DNA from: Nonomuraea sp. NEAU-A123
Lineage (GTDB): Bacteria > Actinomycetota > Actinomycetes > Streptosporangiales > Streptosporangiaceae
Reading direction: 5' to 3'
DNA length: 64,000 nucleotides
Assembly: GCF_018603905.1 (NCBI RefSeq)
Contig: NZ_JAHFZZ010000021.1
Coordinates: 1-64,000, forward strand
Shown: positions 1 to 7,326 of the stretch, piece after piece
Layout: each line of letters opens with the position of its first letter
Numbering within the stretch: position 1 is the first letter of the stretch
Made by a program: the position numbers and the translations under genes
Notes under the pieces: generated by a model
The model's database searches: none
Told to the model about the DNA's origin: nothing
What the model saw: the letters and a program-made list of their open reading frames with translations, nothing else

Positions 1-306
1 ACTGCTCAGGGGCATGCCTGTCCCCAAGACACACCGGCGAGCACACGCGGGCGTGGGGACTTAAATCTGGCCACCAGTGGTGACCTCAACCCGGCCACCT
101 GCGGCTACCTTTGCACGGCCACGGACATGCGCAATGGCCATTGCGGTCAGCAACTTGACTCTTGGCCTAGGAGGGCTGTCCTCCGATAAGGCTTCCATTC
201 GGCATGATCAAGTGTGCCACGCGCCATCATCGCGGCACGACGAAAACTGCACCGATGTCCGATGAAGCCAAGAAGGTAGCCAAACGTCGTCGATGACGGC
301 CTGGAT
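1..306. other. Gene-free left edge, probably decayed mobile DNA
   Basis: No convincing coding sequence is visible: the short open frames here have no family resemblance and no good ribosome binding site. Positions 68-126 contain several degenerate copies of a CCGGCCACC/TGGCCACC-like word (near 68, 93 and 118), of the kind found in terminal repeats of some transposons. The stretch leads directly into a frameshifted integrase remnant, so I infer that it is eroded DNA of the same former element. The element type cannot be named from what is visible. Confidence 0.4.
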
Positions 307-312
307 CGGTAG

Positions 313-581
313 CGGCACTGCTGCCGGAAGATCGTCAAGAACGCCGGGATGCCCGCGTACTAACTGGACCCCGCGCGAGATGCGCCACAGCTTCGTCTCG
401 CTGCTGTCCGATTCCGCCGTCCCGCTGGAGGACATCGCCCGCCTGGTCGGCCACAGCGGTCACCGAAGCCGCCTACCGCAAGCAGACCCGCCCCGTACTC
501 CTGCAAGGAGCTGCGGCGATGGACGGTCTCTTCACCCGCTGGTCACTCACCCATGCAAAAGGGTGCCACCCTAACGAGTGA
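313..581 (+). pseudogene. Tyrosine recombinase (integrase) C-terminal remnant
   Basis: This is the C-terminal end of a phage/ICE-type tyrosine integrase, broken over three reading frames. The stretch RKIVKNAGM is read from 313, then TPREMRHSFVSLL and DIARLVGHSG are read one frame over. The family tail VTEAAYRKQ...LLQGAAAMD is read in the third frame up to the TGA at 579-581. The RH of REMRHSF and the H of GHSG are the usual catalytic Arg/His residues, but no intact frame connects them and the catalytic Tyr region is separated by a frameshift. The N-terminal DNA-binding domain is absent. It ends 26 bp from the 3' end of a tRNA gene, the classical position of an integrase beside its attachment site. 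It is certainly non-functional as written. Confidence 0.8.
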
Positions 582-590
582 CACCCCGAT

Positions 591-606
591 CGACCAGTGA
601 AAAACC

Positions 607-612
<6 letters not shown>
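591..612. promoter_or_regulatory. Inverted repeat at the tRNA 3' end (possible att core or terminator)
   Basis: CGACCAG at 591-597 and CTGGTCG at 606-612 form a perfect 7-bp inverted repeat around an A-rich loop. It covers the encoded CCA end of the tRNA gene. It could fold as a terminator for the minus-strand tRNA, or mark the crossover region used by the former integrated element. The sequence alone does not decide between these. Confidence 0.4.
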
Positions 613-683
<71 letters not shown>

Positions 684-774
684 GTTGTGTCGATCACCCC
701 CTGCGGGGCGAGACGTCATAACCTTAGCGCACATCAGAACCGCACGTGTACTCAGCAGGAGGCAGGAGGGGCTC

Positions 775-1200
775 GTGGGGCGCAGGCCGACCGTCGATCG
801 GGGTGAGCTGGCCAGGCTCGTCGCCGAGGGGATGAGCGTGCACGAGTTGGCCGCGCATTTCGGGGTGAGTGAGTCCGGGGTGCTGCAGGCCAAGCGGGCC
901 GCGGGCCTGGCCAAGCCGATGCTCGATCACAGCCGGGCCGTACCGTGGAAGCTGGAGCGCGGGCACGCGCAGTCCGGGCCCGCCACGAACCTGCGGAACC
1001 TGTCCGCCGCCGCGCAGGGGAAGCCGCCGGCGGCAGAGCGGTTGAACACCGCGCTGCGGTGGGCGCAGCGGCTTGTCGATGCCGGGCTGGATGTCGATTA
1101 CGACAGTGTCAGTGGGTTCAGGGAGGTCGCTGCGGCCCCTGGCGGCTCTCACGTCGCAGCGGTGCTCGAAAGCGCCAGGAAAGCGCTGGAAGGCCGCTGA
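775..1200 (+). CDS. Small helix-turn-helix protein
   Basis: A 141-residue protein beginning at GTG 775 behind strong ribosome binding sites (AGGAGG at 757-762 and GGAGGG at 765-770). The open frame extends upstream, but only through the tRNA gene, so the longer start is rejected. Residues about 9-35 form a helix-turn-helix of the site-specific recombinase/sigma region-4 kind, with the pattern LARLVAEGMSVHELAAHFGV. The remaining ~100 residues (LNTALRWAQRLVDAG and after) are not recognised. It is probably a DNA-binding protein. Its position right beside the integration scar means it could be a remnant gene of the element or a host gene. Target unknown. Confidence 0.7.
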   Translation: MGRRPTVDRGELARLVAEGMSVHELAAHFGVSESGVLQAKRAAGLAKPMLDHSRAVPWKLERGHAQSGPATNLRNLSAAAQGKPPAAERLNTALRWAQRLVDAGLDVDYDSVSGFREVAAAPGGSHVAAVLESARKALEGR

Positions 1201-1237
1201 AGCCTGCGTTTCGGATGCTCGCAGGGGGGCAGTCGCT

Positions 1238-1256
1238 GGTCTCGACAATAGAGACC
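1238..1256. promoter_or_regulatory. Short inverted repeat upstream of 1270 gene
   Basis: GGTCTC (1238-1243) and GAGACC (1251-1256) form a perfect 6-bp dyad separated by 7 bases, immediately before the GGAGG ribosome binding site of the next gene. It may be an operator or a small hairpin in the leader that affects translation. No regulator is assigned. Confidence 0.3.
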
Positions 1257-1269
1257 GGAGGCGAACATC

Positions 1270-1815
1270 ATGTCCACCTTTATCTGGGTGGTCGTCGTCG
1301 TGGTCGCGGTGGTGGCCCTTGCCGCAGTCGGCTACGTGGTGTTGCAGCAGCAGCGCCGCAGCCGCCTCCGCGCGCGTTTCGGCCCTGAGTACGAACGTCT
1401 GATGGCTGAGCACGACAGCAAGCGCGACGCGGAGCAGGAGTTGCTCGCCCGTGAGCAGCGCCACTCCGAGCTGGACATCCGGCCCCTGCCGGAGGAGTCG
1501 CGTGACAGCTACGCCACTCGGTGGACCGAGGTGCAGGAGCGCTTCGTCGACGCCCCGGGGTTCTCGGTGACCGAAGCCGACCAGCTGGTCACGGCGGTCA
1601 TGGCCGAGCGGGGCTACCCGACGGACGACTTCGAGCAGCGGCTGTCAGACCTGTCCGTCGGGCACGCGGCCACCCTGGACCACTACCGGACAGCCCACGA
1701 GATCAGCGGGCGCGCCGCCAGGAAGGAGGCCTCCACCGAGGACCTCCGCCAGGCGATGGTGCACTACCGCGCGCTCTTCGAGGAACTCCTGCAAGAGACC
1801 ACGCGAGGACGGTGA
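1270..1815 (+). CDS. Single-pass membrane protein, conserved actinobacterial type
   Basis: A 181-residue protein with an N-terminal transmembrane helix at about residues 4-27 (valine/alanine-rich), then a basic stretch (QQQRRSRLRARF) that should place the rest in the cytoplasm. The remainder is charged and helical: an acidic/glutamine-rich linker at about 45-65, and a C-terminal domain at about 80-178 (RWTEVQERFVDAPGF ... AMVHYRALFEELLQ). That C-terminal domain recurs in the next gene. The start ATG follows GGAGG by 8 bases. With the next two genes it forms a tight three-gene operon (gaps of 5 and 6 bases). No catalytic motif is visible and the function is unknown. Confidence 0.75.
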   Translation: MSTFIWVVVVVVAVVALAAVGYVVLQQQRRSRLRARFGPEYERLMAEHDSKRDAEQELLAREQRHSELDIRPLPEESRDSYATRWTEVQERFVDAPGFSVTEADQLVTAVMAERGYPTDDFEQRLSDLSVGHAATLDHYRTAHEISGRAARKEASTEDLRQAMVHYRALFEELLQETTRGR

Positions 1816-1820
1816 CAGAT

Positions 1821-2663
1821 ATGACGAGCGACAGCGACGAGCTCAAAGTGCCGTCGCAACGGGCGGACCATGCCAACGACGAGGACGAGCGTGAGGACAA
1901 CCCTTCACGCGAGCACCTCGACGAGCGCGCCTCGAGCAGCGGGTACGGCCCGGCGGACGACTTCCGTACGGACGACCCTTCAGACCGAGACGACCTTTCG
2001 GACCGAGACGACCTTTCAGGCCGAGAAGATCTTTCAGAGCGGGACGACCGGGACGACCTCCGCGCGAACGACACCCCCACGGCCGACCTCACCAGAGACG
2101 ACGAGAACGACGATAACGACGGCGCCCGCCACCACGAGCCGTACGCCCCGACGGGCGGCGACATGCTGGCGGACCCCGAGCCGAGCCTGGGCGCGGACCC
2201 GGCACACGCCGAGCCCGAGTCCGAGTACGGCGACGAACAGGACGACGTCCACGGGCTCGTGGCGGTGGAGGGCGCGCCGGCCCACGCGGCGCCTCCTGAG
2301 TCCGTCATCCTGTTCGACCAGGACCCGGCCGAGGTGCAGGCCCGCTGGCGCGAACTGCAGACCTCGTTCGTGGACGACCCCGGCGACGCCGTCCAGCGGG
2401 CCGAAGGGCTCGTTGACGAGGTTGTCGAGGCGCTGACCAGCAGCTTGACGGCCCGCACCGGCGAGCTGCGCGACCGCTGGAAGGGCGCCGGCGACACCGA
2501 GCAGCTACGGCTGGCTCTGCGCGAGTACCGAGTCGTGCTGGAGCGGCTGCTCACCCTCTCAGGCCCCGAATCGGCCCCCGAATCGGTCCACGCATCGACT
2601 CCCGACTCGGTCCACGAATCGGCTCACGCATCGGCCTTCGAATCTGGCCACGGAACGAGGTAA
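1821..2663 (+). CDS. Acidic, repeat-rich protein sharing a domain with its upstream neighbour
   Basis: A 280-residue soluble protein with no signal peptide. Residues about 1-150 are highly acidic and low-complexity, including tandem DRDDLS-like units (encoded near 1987-2055). Residues about 165-255 (RWRELQTSFVDDPGDA ... LREYRVVLERLL) resemble the C-terminal domain of the preceding membrane protein, so the pair share a helical domain by duplication. The tail is a run of ESVHAS/ESAHAS-type units made by a 12-bp DNA repeat. The ATG at 1821 is chosen over the longer frame, which only overlaps the previous gene. Function unknown. A partner role with the membrane-anchored paralogue is an inference. 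Confidence 0.7.
   Translation: MTSDSDELKVPSQRADHANDEDEREDNPSREHLDERASSSGYGPADDFRTDDPSDRDDLSDRDDLSGREDLSERDDRDDLRANDTPTADLTRDDENDDNDGARHHEPYAPTGGDMLADPEPSLGADPAHAEPESEYGDEQDDVHGLVAVEGAPAHAAPPESVILFDQDPAEVQARWRELQTSFVDDPGDAVQRAEGLVDEVVEALTSSLTARTGELRDRWKGAGDTEQLRLALREYRVVLERLLTLSGPESAPESVHASTPDSVHESAHASAFESGHGTR
2567..2652 (+). repeat. Degenerate 12-bp tandem repeat in the 3' end of a gene
   Basis: About seven imperfect units related to GAATCGGCCCAC / GCATCGGCTCAC encode alternating ES(A/V)H and AS units at the C-terminus of the 1821 gene. Units differ mostly in third positions. Because the period is a multiple of three, gain or loss of a unit would keep the frame. Confidence 0.7.
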
Positions 2664-2669
2664 CGGGAC

Positions 2670-2864
2670 ATGCTGGCGATAGTCGCGGCGATCATCTTCG
2701 GTCTGGGTTTCCTGCTCGACCTGCTGAACGTGAGCATCGGGTCGGGGATCTCAGGCACGACGTTCATGCTGCTCGGTCTCACGCTGCTGGCGCTGCACCA
2801 GGCCGGCATCGGTACGGCCACCATCAAGAGCAACGGCGGCTGGCGGGGCCGCACCCGTCGATAG
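2670..2864 (+). CDS. Small two-helix membrane protein
   Basis: A 64-residue protein with two hydrophobic segments (about residues 2-20 and 28-47) and a basic C-terminal tail ending in RGRTRR. It starts 6 bases after the previous stop, so it is probably co-transcribed with the two preceding genes. The size and two-helix layout resemble small actinobacterial integral membrane proteins of unknown function. No motif allows a functional call. The gene is followed by a GC-rich hairpin, suggesting it is the last of the operon. Confidence 0.65.
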   Translation: MLAIVAAIIFGLGFLLDLLNVSIGSGISGTTFMLLGLTLLALHQAGIGTATIKSNGGWRGRTRR

Positions 2865-2891
2865 TCAGACAGCCGAAGCACACCAGACAGG

Positions 2892-2924
2892 CGCGCGGCG
2901 CACTCGGTCACGAGGCGCCGCGCG
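2892..2924 (+). terminator. GC-rich hairpin ending the 1270-2864 operon
   Basis: GCGCGGCGC at 2893-2901 pairs perfectly with GCGCCGCGC at 2915-2923 around a 13-base loop, 27 bases after the stop codon of the small membrane protein. There is no T-run, as is common for actinobacterial terminators. It lies between convergent genes and may act on both strands. Confidence 0.55.
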
Positions 2925-2926
2925 TA

Positions 2927-2956
2927 CACGTCACAAGCAGTCACGTCACAAGCAGT
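2927..2956. repeat. Perfect 15-bp tandem duplication
   Basis: CACGTCACAAGCAGT occurs twice head to tail (2927-2941 and 2942-2956) in the convergent gap just before the end of the RsbW-like gene. This looks like a recent replication-slippage duplication. No function is apparent. Confidence 0.85.
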
Positions 2957-2961
2957 GCAGT

Positions 2962-3375
2962 TCAGGTCTTGCCGGGGAAACGCATGGTGACCGTGCTGCC
3001 CTCGCCGCCGACCCGCAGTGACAGGTCGGAGGAGAGCAGGCGGGCCACCCAGAGCCCCATCCCGCCCACGGAGCCGGGCATCGGCCCAGGCTTCCAGGTG
3101 CCTTCGTCGTGTACCTCGACCACCAGCTCGCCGTTGTGTACCCAAGTGCGGAGCTGTGCGTCGACCGTGCCGTGCGTGACGGCATTGGTGGCCACCTCGT
3201 TGACGGCGATGACGAAATCGCCCACCGCCTCCTCCGCCATGCCCACCCCCCGGGCCTCGGACGCGGCGAACTGCCGGACCCGTGGCAGGTCCGGCAGCCG
3301 GAAGCTCAGCTCTTTCACGGGCGCGCCAGGGGGCGGACTGATGGAGCCCGCCTGAGGATCAACATCCCCGTTCAC
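2962..3375 (-). CDS. RsbW-like anti-sigma factor / histidine-kinase-type ATPase
   Basis: A 137-residue protein of the HATPase_c_2 family. The N-box NEVATNAVTHG (about residues 59-69), a DEG motif standing for the G1 box (about 90-92) and the glycine-rich GGMGLWVARLL lid (about 103-113) form the ATP site used by RsbW/SpoIIAB kinases. It lies 15 bases downstream of the sigma factor gene on the same strand, so it is most likely the cognate anti-sigma factor. It would bind the sigma factor and phosphorylate a STAS antagonist such as the product of 4332-4694. Here the anti-sigma gene follows the sigma gene, whereas in many sigB operons it precedes it. The start is a GTG at 3375. Confidence 0.85.
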   Translation of the reverse strand: MNGDVDPQAGSISPPPGAPVKELSFRLPDLPRVRQFAASEARGVGMAEEAVGDFVIAVNEVATNAVTHGTVDAQLRTWVHNGELVVEVHDEGTWKPGPMPGSVGGMGLWVARLLSSDLSLRVGGEGSTVTMRFPGKT

Positions 3376-3390
3376 CCGGTAACCGCCTTA

Positions 3391-4161
3391 TCAGCCGACT
3401 AGCTCACTACGTAGCTGGTCCAGCACTTTACGGAGGATTCGCGATACATGCATCTGAGAGATGCCGAACTCTGCCGCTATTTCGGCTTGAGTCATGTTCC
3501 CAAAGAAGCGAAGGAGCAGGATGTGCTTCTCCCGGGACGGGAGAGCGTCGATCAGCGGCTTGACCGCCTCCCGATCGACCAACTTGCTCAACGTGTCGTC
3601 GTCCTCCGGGATGACGTCGCCGAGCGAGGCGGCGTCGTCGTCGGTCCCGAGCGGCGCGTCGAGCGACAGCGTGCTGTAGGCGGCGGAGGCGTCGAGCGTG
3701 AGCAGGACGTCCTCCTCGCTGATGTTCATCTTCGCGGCCAGCTCGGCCACGGTGGGGGAGCGGCCGAGGTCCTGGCTGAGGTCGGCGACGAGCCGGTTCA
3801 GCTCGGAGCGGCGCTCCTGGTAGAGGCGCGGCACCCGGATGGCCCAGGTGCGGTCGCGGAAGTGGCGCTTGACCTCGCCGGTCATCGTGACGACGGCGTA
3901 CCCCCTGAAGGCGTGGCCGAGGGCGGGGTCGAAGCCGTTGATGGCCTTCATCAGGCCGACGTACGCGGCCTGCAGGAGATCCTCCATGGGCTCGCCGCGG
4001 TAGCGGTAGCGCCTGGCGATCTCCATGGCGAGCGAGCGGTGCATCTCGACGATGCGTTCGCGCAGGCGTTCCTGGTGGCTGTCGGGAGTGGCTTCGCTGA
4101 CCATCTCGGCCAGCAGTTCTTCGGCGGTCAACTCCTCGAGGACGTATTCCTTTACAGCCAT
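3391..4161 (-). CDS. SigB/SigF-family RNA polymerase sigma factor
   Basis: A 256-residue group 3 sigma-70 factor. Region 2 (about residues 40-110) contains DLLQAAYVGLMKAINGFDP and the GEVKRHFRD helix of region 2.4. Region 3 (about 118-170) contains RVPRLYQERRSELN. Region 4 (about 205-252) carries the helix-turn-helix MTQAEIAAEFGISQMHVSRI. This family directs general-stress or sporulation genes from GTTT/GGGTA promoters and is controlled by partner switching, for which all component types are encoded nearby. The ATG at 4161 is preceded by GAGGAG. It is divergent from the STAS gene and in an operon with its probable anti-sigma factor. Confidence 0.93.
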   Translation of the reverse strand: MAVKEYVLEELTAEELLAEMVSEATPDSHQERLRERIVEMHRSLAMEIARRYRYRGEPMEDLLQAAYVGLMKAINGFDPALGHAFRGYAVVTMTGEVKRHFRDRTWAIRVPRLYQERRSELNRLVADLSQDLGRSPTVAELAAKMNISEEDVLLTLDASAAYSTLSLDAPLGTDDDAASLGDVIPEDDDTLSKLVDREAVKPLIDALPSREKHILLLRFFGNMTQAEIAAEFGISQMHVSRILRKVLDQLRSELVG

Positions 4162-4217
4162 CGCTGCTCCTCATATGGGTCGCAGGGCGGCCTCCACCTG
4201 CAAAAAAAGCCCAAGCA

Positions 4218-4229
4218 GAGGCATGCCTC
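4218..4229. promoter_or_regulatory. 12-bp perfect palindrome between sigma and STAS genes
   Basis: GAGGCATGCCTC lies in the 170-bp divergent promoter region of the sigma factor and STAS genes. A perfect 12-bp palindrome in this position is a candidate operator, but no regulator is assigned and no sigma-F type promoter is recognisable for either gene here. Confidence 0.3.
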
Positions 4230-4331
4230 GCTCTACATCCGAGACGGAAGCCCTCTGCTGGACTTCGGATCCAGTGTCCCCCCTAACGGCGGAAGTATTC
4301 CTCCTTCGCGTGGTGACAGTAAGGTTGCCCC

Positions 4332-4694
4332 GTGACAATGCCGGAGAACGGCGAAGGGGCGGTGACGGCCCTGAGCCTTACGTCGTCGACCGTGGACGAG
4401 ATCACGGTGATCAAGGTCGATGGCATACTCGACGCCACGACGCGCGAGCAGTTCGCCGACTACCTCTCCCTGGCGGGCTCCGAGCTGATCCTGGACCTGG
4501 CCGGGGTGACGTTCATGGACTCGCGCGCGCTCGGCCTGATCGTCCATCATTGGCAGACCAGCCTGGCGTCGGGGGCCAGGTTCGCGCTGGTCGGCGTGGA
4601 ATATTCGAAGTCGAAGGTGATGTGGATCACCGGGCTCGCGCAGCGGCTGCCGCTGTACGACACGCTCGACGACGCCTTGGCCGCCATTGGCTGA
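4332..4694 (+). CDS. STAS-domain anti-sigma factor antagonist
   Basis: A 120-residue SpoIIAA/RsbV/BldG-type protein: an N-terminal extension of about 15 residues, then a STAS domain. The antagonist motif is FMDSRALGLI. The phosphorylatable serine (Ser64, after Asp63) is kept, while the following SG of the SpoIIAA motif is changed to RA. In the partner-switch model the unphosphorylated form captures the RsbW-like kinase and frees the sigma factor, and a PPM phosphatase removes the phosphate. The GTG at 4332 has AAGG 7 bases upstream. An ATG two codons later is a possible alternative. The gene is divergent from the sigma/anti-sigma operon. Confidence 0.88.
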   Translation: MTMPENGEGAVTALSLTSSTVDEITVIKVDGILDATTREQFADYLSLAGSELILDLAGVTFMDSRALGLIVHHWQTSLASGARFALVGVEYSKSKVMWITGLAQRLPLYDTLDDALAAIG

Positions 4695-4707
4695 GCGCGA
4701 TCCGACA

Positions 4708-5427
4708 TCACTTGCGGCGGGATTTCTTCTGGTGCTCCTCGACCAGGAGCCTGGCCAGATCCGCCACCTTGACCTGATGGTGCTGTGAGATCCGGCGCAG
4801 TTCCTCGAAGGCGGCCTCGGCCGAGCATCCGCTGGTCTTCATGATGATGCCCTTGGCCTGGTCGATCACCGATCGTCCGGCCAGGGCCTCATGGAGCTGG
4901 GCGGCGTCGGTACGCGCTTCCTCGAAGTCCCAGAGGTTGGCCATGGCCACGCCCACCTGCTCGGTCAGCATGTCGGCCAGCGCCTGTGCGGCCTGCGGGG
5001 AGAAGGCGGACGGCCGTACCGAATACAGGCCGATGATCAGCAGGGCGGGGTCGAGCCGGACCGGCACGGCCAGCACCGAGCGCACGCCCCAGCGGGCGGC
5101 GAGCGGGGCGTAGCGCGGCCAGCGCGAGTCGCTCAGCACATCCATCATGACCACGCGGCCGCCGGTCAGCCGGGCCTCGGTCGACGGGCCCTCGCCGAGG
5201 TCGCGCTCGCCTTCGACCAGCATGATCAGCTCGCTGTGCGAGCCCGACACCAGCACCCGCTGGTCGCGCCAGTGCTCGGCGGAGCCGCCCGAGCAACCGG
5301 GCACTCCGTCGGCGAGCGCGGTGGTCAGACCGCGCAGCACACTTTCCGTTGAGTTGTCTTCGCCCAACCGCCCGAGAGTCGCCAGGTTGCGGGCAAGTCC
5401 GGGGGTGATCATCGCCGTAGATTTCAT
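4708..5427 (-). CDS. GAF-ANTAR domain RNA-binding regulator
   Basis: A 239-residue protein. Residues about 20-165 form a GAF-like sensory domain (SVLAVPVRL, GLYSVRPSAF). Residues about 175-232 are an ANTAR domain, recognisable from the VIDQAKGIIM helix and the AFEELRRISQHHQVKVADLA stretch. ANTAR proteins bind tandem RNA hairpins and act as antiterminators. In actinomycetes GAF-ANTAR proteins are common in stress signalling. The C-terminus is basic (EEHQKKSRRK). It converges on the STAS gene and is divergent from the SpoIIE-like gene, in the middle of the partner-switch block. The signal and RNA targets are unknown. Confidence 0.88.
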   Translation of the reverse strand: MKSTAMITPGLARNLATLGRLGEDNSTESVLRGLTTALADGVPGCSGGSAEHWRDQRVLVSGSHSELIMLVEGERDLGEGPSTEARLTGGRVVMMDVLSDSRWPRYAPLAARWGVRSVLAVPVRLDPALLIIGLYSVRPSAFSPQAAQALADMLTEQVGVAMANLWDFEEARTDAAQLHEALAGRSVIDQAKGIIMKTSGCSAEAAFEELRRISQHHQVKVADLARLLVEEHQKKSRRK

Positions 5428-5491
5428 AACGAGAACGCCCTACCCCTTATGGCTAGCATTATCCAGCGTGGCGTAGCGTCAGAGGATGACC

Positions 5492-7318
5492 ATGCCCGGC
5501 CTCGAACATGCCCTGGACGCTCTGTCCGGACGTGTTTCCTCCCTGCGCGAGGCGCGGGCGGCCTACCCCTCAGACCTGGCGCCGACTCTAGACGCCGCGC
5601 TCGCGGAACTCGACACCGCCGCCGAGTTGCTCGCCGAGGCGCGCGAAGCACTCAAGAACGCGTCCAAGCGGCAGGGGGGCAAGAAGGACGGGACCCAGCG
5701 GGAGCTGAAGCTGCTGCGCCAGGTCTACCGGGCCTTCCCCGTGCCGGTGATCGTGCTCGACGGCGGCGGCGTCGTCAGGCGGATCAATCCCGAGACCTCG
5801 CGGATGCTGGGCAGCCCCGACGGCTACCTGGTCGGCCGGTCGTTCCCGCTGCTGGTGGACGTGTCGCGGCGGGCGGCGTTCCGCTCGCACCTGACGTCGG
5901 TGCTGCAGACCGGGCAGCCGGCGGCGTTCGAGTCGCGGCTGGCGCACCAGGGCAGGACCCACACGGTCCAGGTGGCGCTGACCCGCCTGACGATGCCCGG
6001 CGAGCCGCAGCAGATGGTGGCGGCCGTGGCGCTGCCGACCGAGGTGCAACTGCCCGAGCCGGGCGCGCGGCGGCCCGAGCAGTCGGACGGCGCGCTGCTG
6101 CTGGCGGCGGCCAAGCGCCAGGACCTGCTGGCCACGATGACCACGCTGCTGCTGGACGAGGAGGCACTGCGGCAGCCGGTGGCGCTGCCGAGGGCGACGC
6201 GGCTGCTGGCGGCCGGCTGGGCCGACTGGGTGATCGCCGACGTGGTGCGCGACGGGCTGACCCGCCGCGCGGCCGTGGTGGCGCCCAAGGACCACCCGCT
6301 GGGCGATCTGGTACGGCAGGTCGAGTCCGCCGCCCCGGCCGCGAGCCAGGTGGTGACCCAGGTGCTGGAGCGCGGCTCCGGCGTGGTGCACGAGATGGTC
6401 GACGACGAGACGCTGCTGGGCTTCTGCGCCGACGGGCCGCTGCTGACCGCGATGGGCGCGGGTTCGATGCTGTGCGTGCCCATCGGCCGGGCCGACGGCG
6501 TGCTGACGCTCGTCAGGGCGCACGACCGGCCCCCGTTCACGCTGGCCGACCTCGGGGTCATGCAGGAGGTCGGACTCCAGCTCGGGCTCGCGGTGCGTGC
6601 GCAGAGCAGCTTCCAGAGCCGTTCACGGGCCGCTGACGCGCTGTCGGCGACCGTCGCGCCGCGCAATCTGCCGGATGTGCCCGGGTACGAGGCCGCCGCG
6701 ATCTACAACCCCGGCGCGTCGGTCGGCGCCGAGTTCTACGACGTGTTCCCCGTCGCGGACGGCTGGGCGTTCGCGCTCGGCGGCGCCGCGGGCAAGGGCG
6801 AGGAGGCGGCCTCGGTCAGCGCGATGGTCAGGGGCGGGGTGCGGGTGCTCAGCGTCTGGGAGTCCGATCCCGACGTGGTGCTGCGCAAGGTGAACGAGGC
6901 CCTGGTGTCGCAGGGGACCGGCATGTTCGTGATGGTCGTGGCCGGGTTCGTGCGGGGCCGCAGGATTCGCCTGTCGTCCGCGGGGCATCATCCGGCCGCG
7001 CTGCTGCTGCCCGACGGGAGCGTCCGGTTCGCCGCGGGTGGTGGCGTGCCGTTGGGCATCTCGCCGGAGGCCGAGACCGAGGCCGAGGAGCTCAACGTCG
7101 CGGTGGGTGAGACGCTGCTGCTCTACTCCGAGGGGCTGATCTCCTCCAGGAACGACGTCGGTGAGCCGTACGGCGAGGAGCGGCTGGCCGACGTGCTGGG
7201 CAGATGCGCGGGTCAGGCGCCGACGACGATCGTGAAGGCGGTCGAGGCGGACCGGCACGCGTTCTCCGGTGGGCAGGTTTGGGATGAGATCGTGGTGCTG
7301 GCTCTCCGTGGTGTCTGA
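5492..7318 (+). CDS. PAS-GAF-SpoIIE (PPM phosphatase-like) protein with altered metal site
   Basis: A 608-residue soluble signalling protein: helical N-terminus (about 5-60), PAS-like domain (about 70-185, FPVPVIVLDGGGVVRRINPE), GAF-like domain (about 205-375) and SpoIIE/RsbU-type PPM domain (about 395-605). RsbU-like phosphatases dephosphorylate STAS antagonists. Several metal-ligand positions are changed: VGGDFYD reads VGAEFYD (Glu414), GDVSGKG reads GGAAGKG (Gly431), and TDG reads SEG (Glu547). The final DD reads DE (Asp598 kept). The SAGHHPALLL core is intact. Loss of the GDV aspartate suggests weak or no phosphatase activity. ATG 5492 is preferred because AGAGGA lies 6 bases upstream. 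ATG 5486 is the alternative. Confidence 0.85.
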   Translation: MPGLEHALDALSGRVSSLREARAAYPSDLAPTLDAALAELDTAAELLAEAREALKNASKRQGGKKDGTQRELKLLRQVYRAFPVPVIVLDGGGVVRRINPETSRMLGSPDGYLVGRSFPLLVDVSRRAAFRSHLTSVLQTGQPAAFESRLAHQGRTHTVQVALTRLTMPGEPQQMVAAVALPTEVQLPEPGARRPEQSDGALLLAAAKRQDLLATMTTLLLDEEALRQPVALPRATRLLAAGWADWVIADVVRDGLTRRAAVVAPKDHPLGDLVRQVESAAPAASQVVTQVLERGSGVVHEMVDDETLLGFCADGPLLTAMGAGSMLCVPIGRADGVLTLVRAHDRPPFTLADLGVMQEVGLQLGLAVRAQSSFQSRSRAADALSATVAPRNLPDVPGYEAAAIYNPGASVGAEFYDVFPVADGWAFALGGAAGKGEEAASVSAMVRGGVRVLSVWESDPDVVLRKVNEALVSQGTGMFVMVVAGFVRGRRIRLSSAGHHPAALLLPDGSVRFAAGGGVPLGISPEAETEAEELNVAVGETLLLYSEGLISSRNDVGEPYGEERLADVLGRCAGQAPTTIVKAVEADRHAFSGGQVWDEIVVLALRGV

Positions 7319-7326
7319 TCTGCGGG

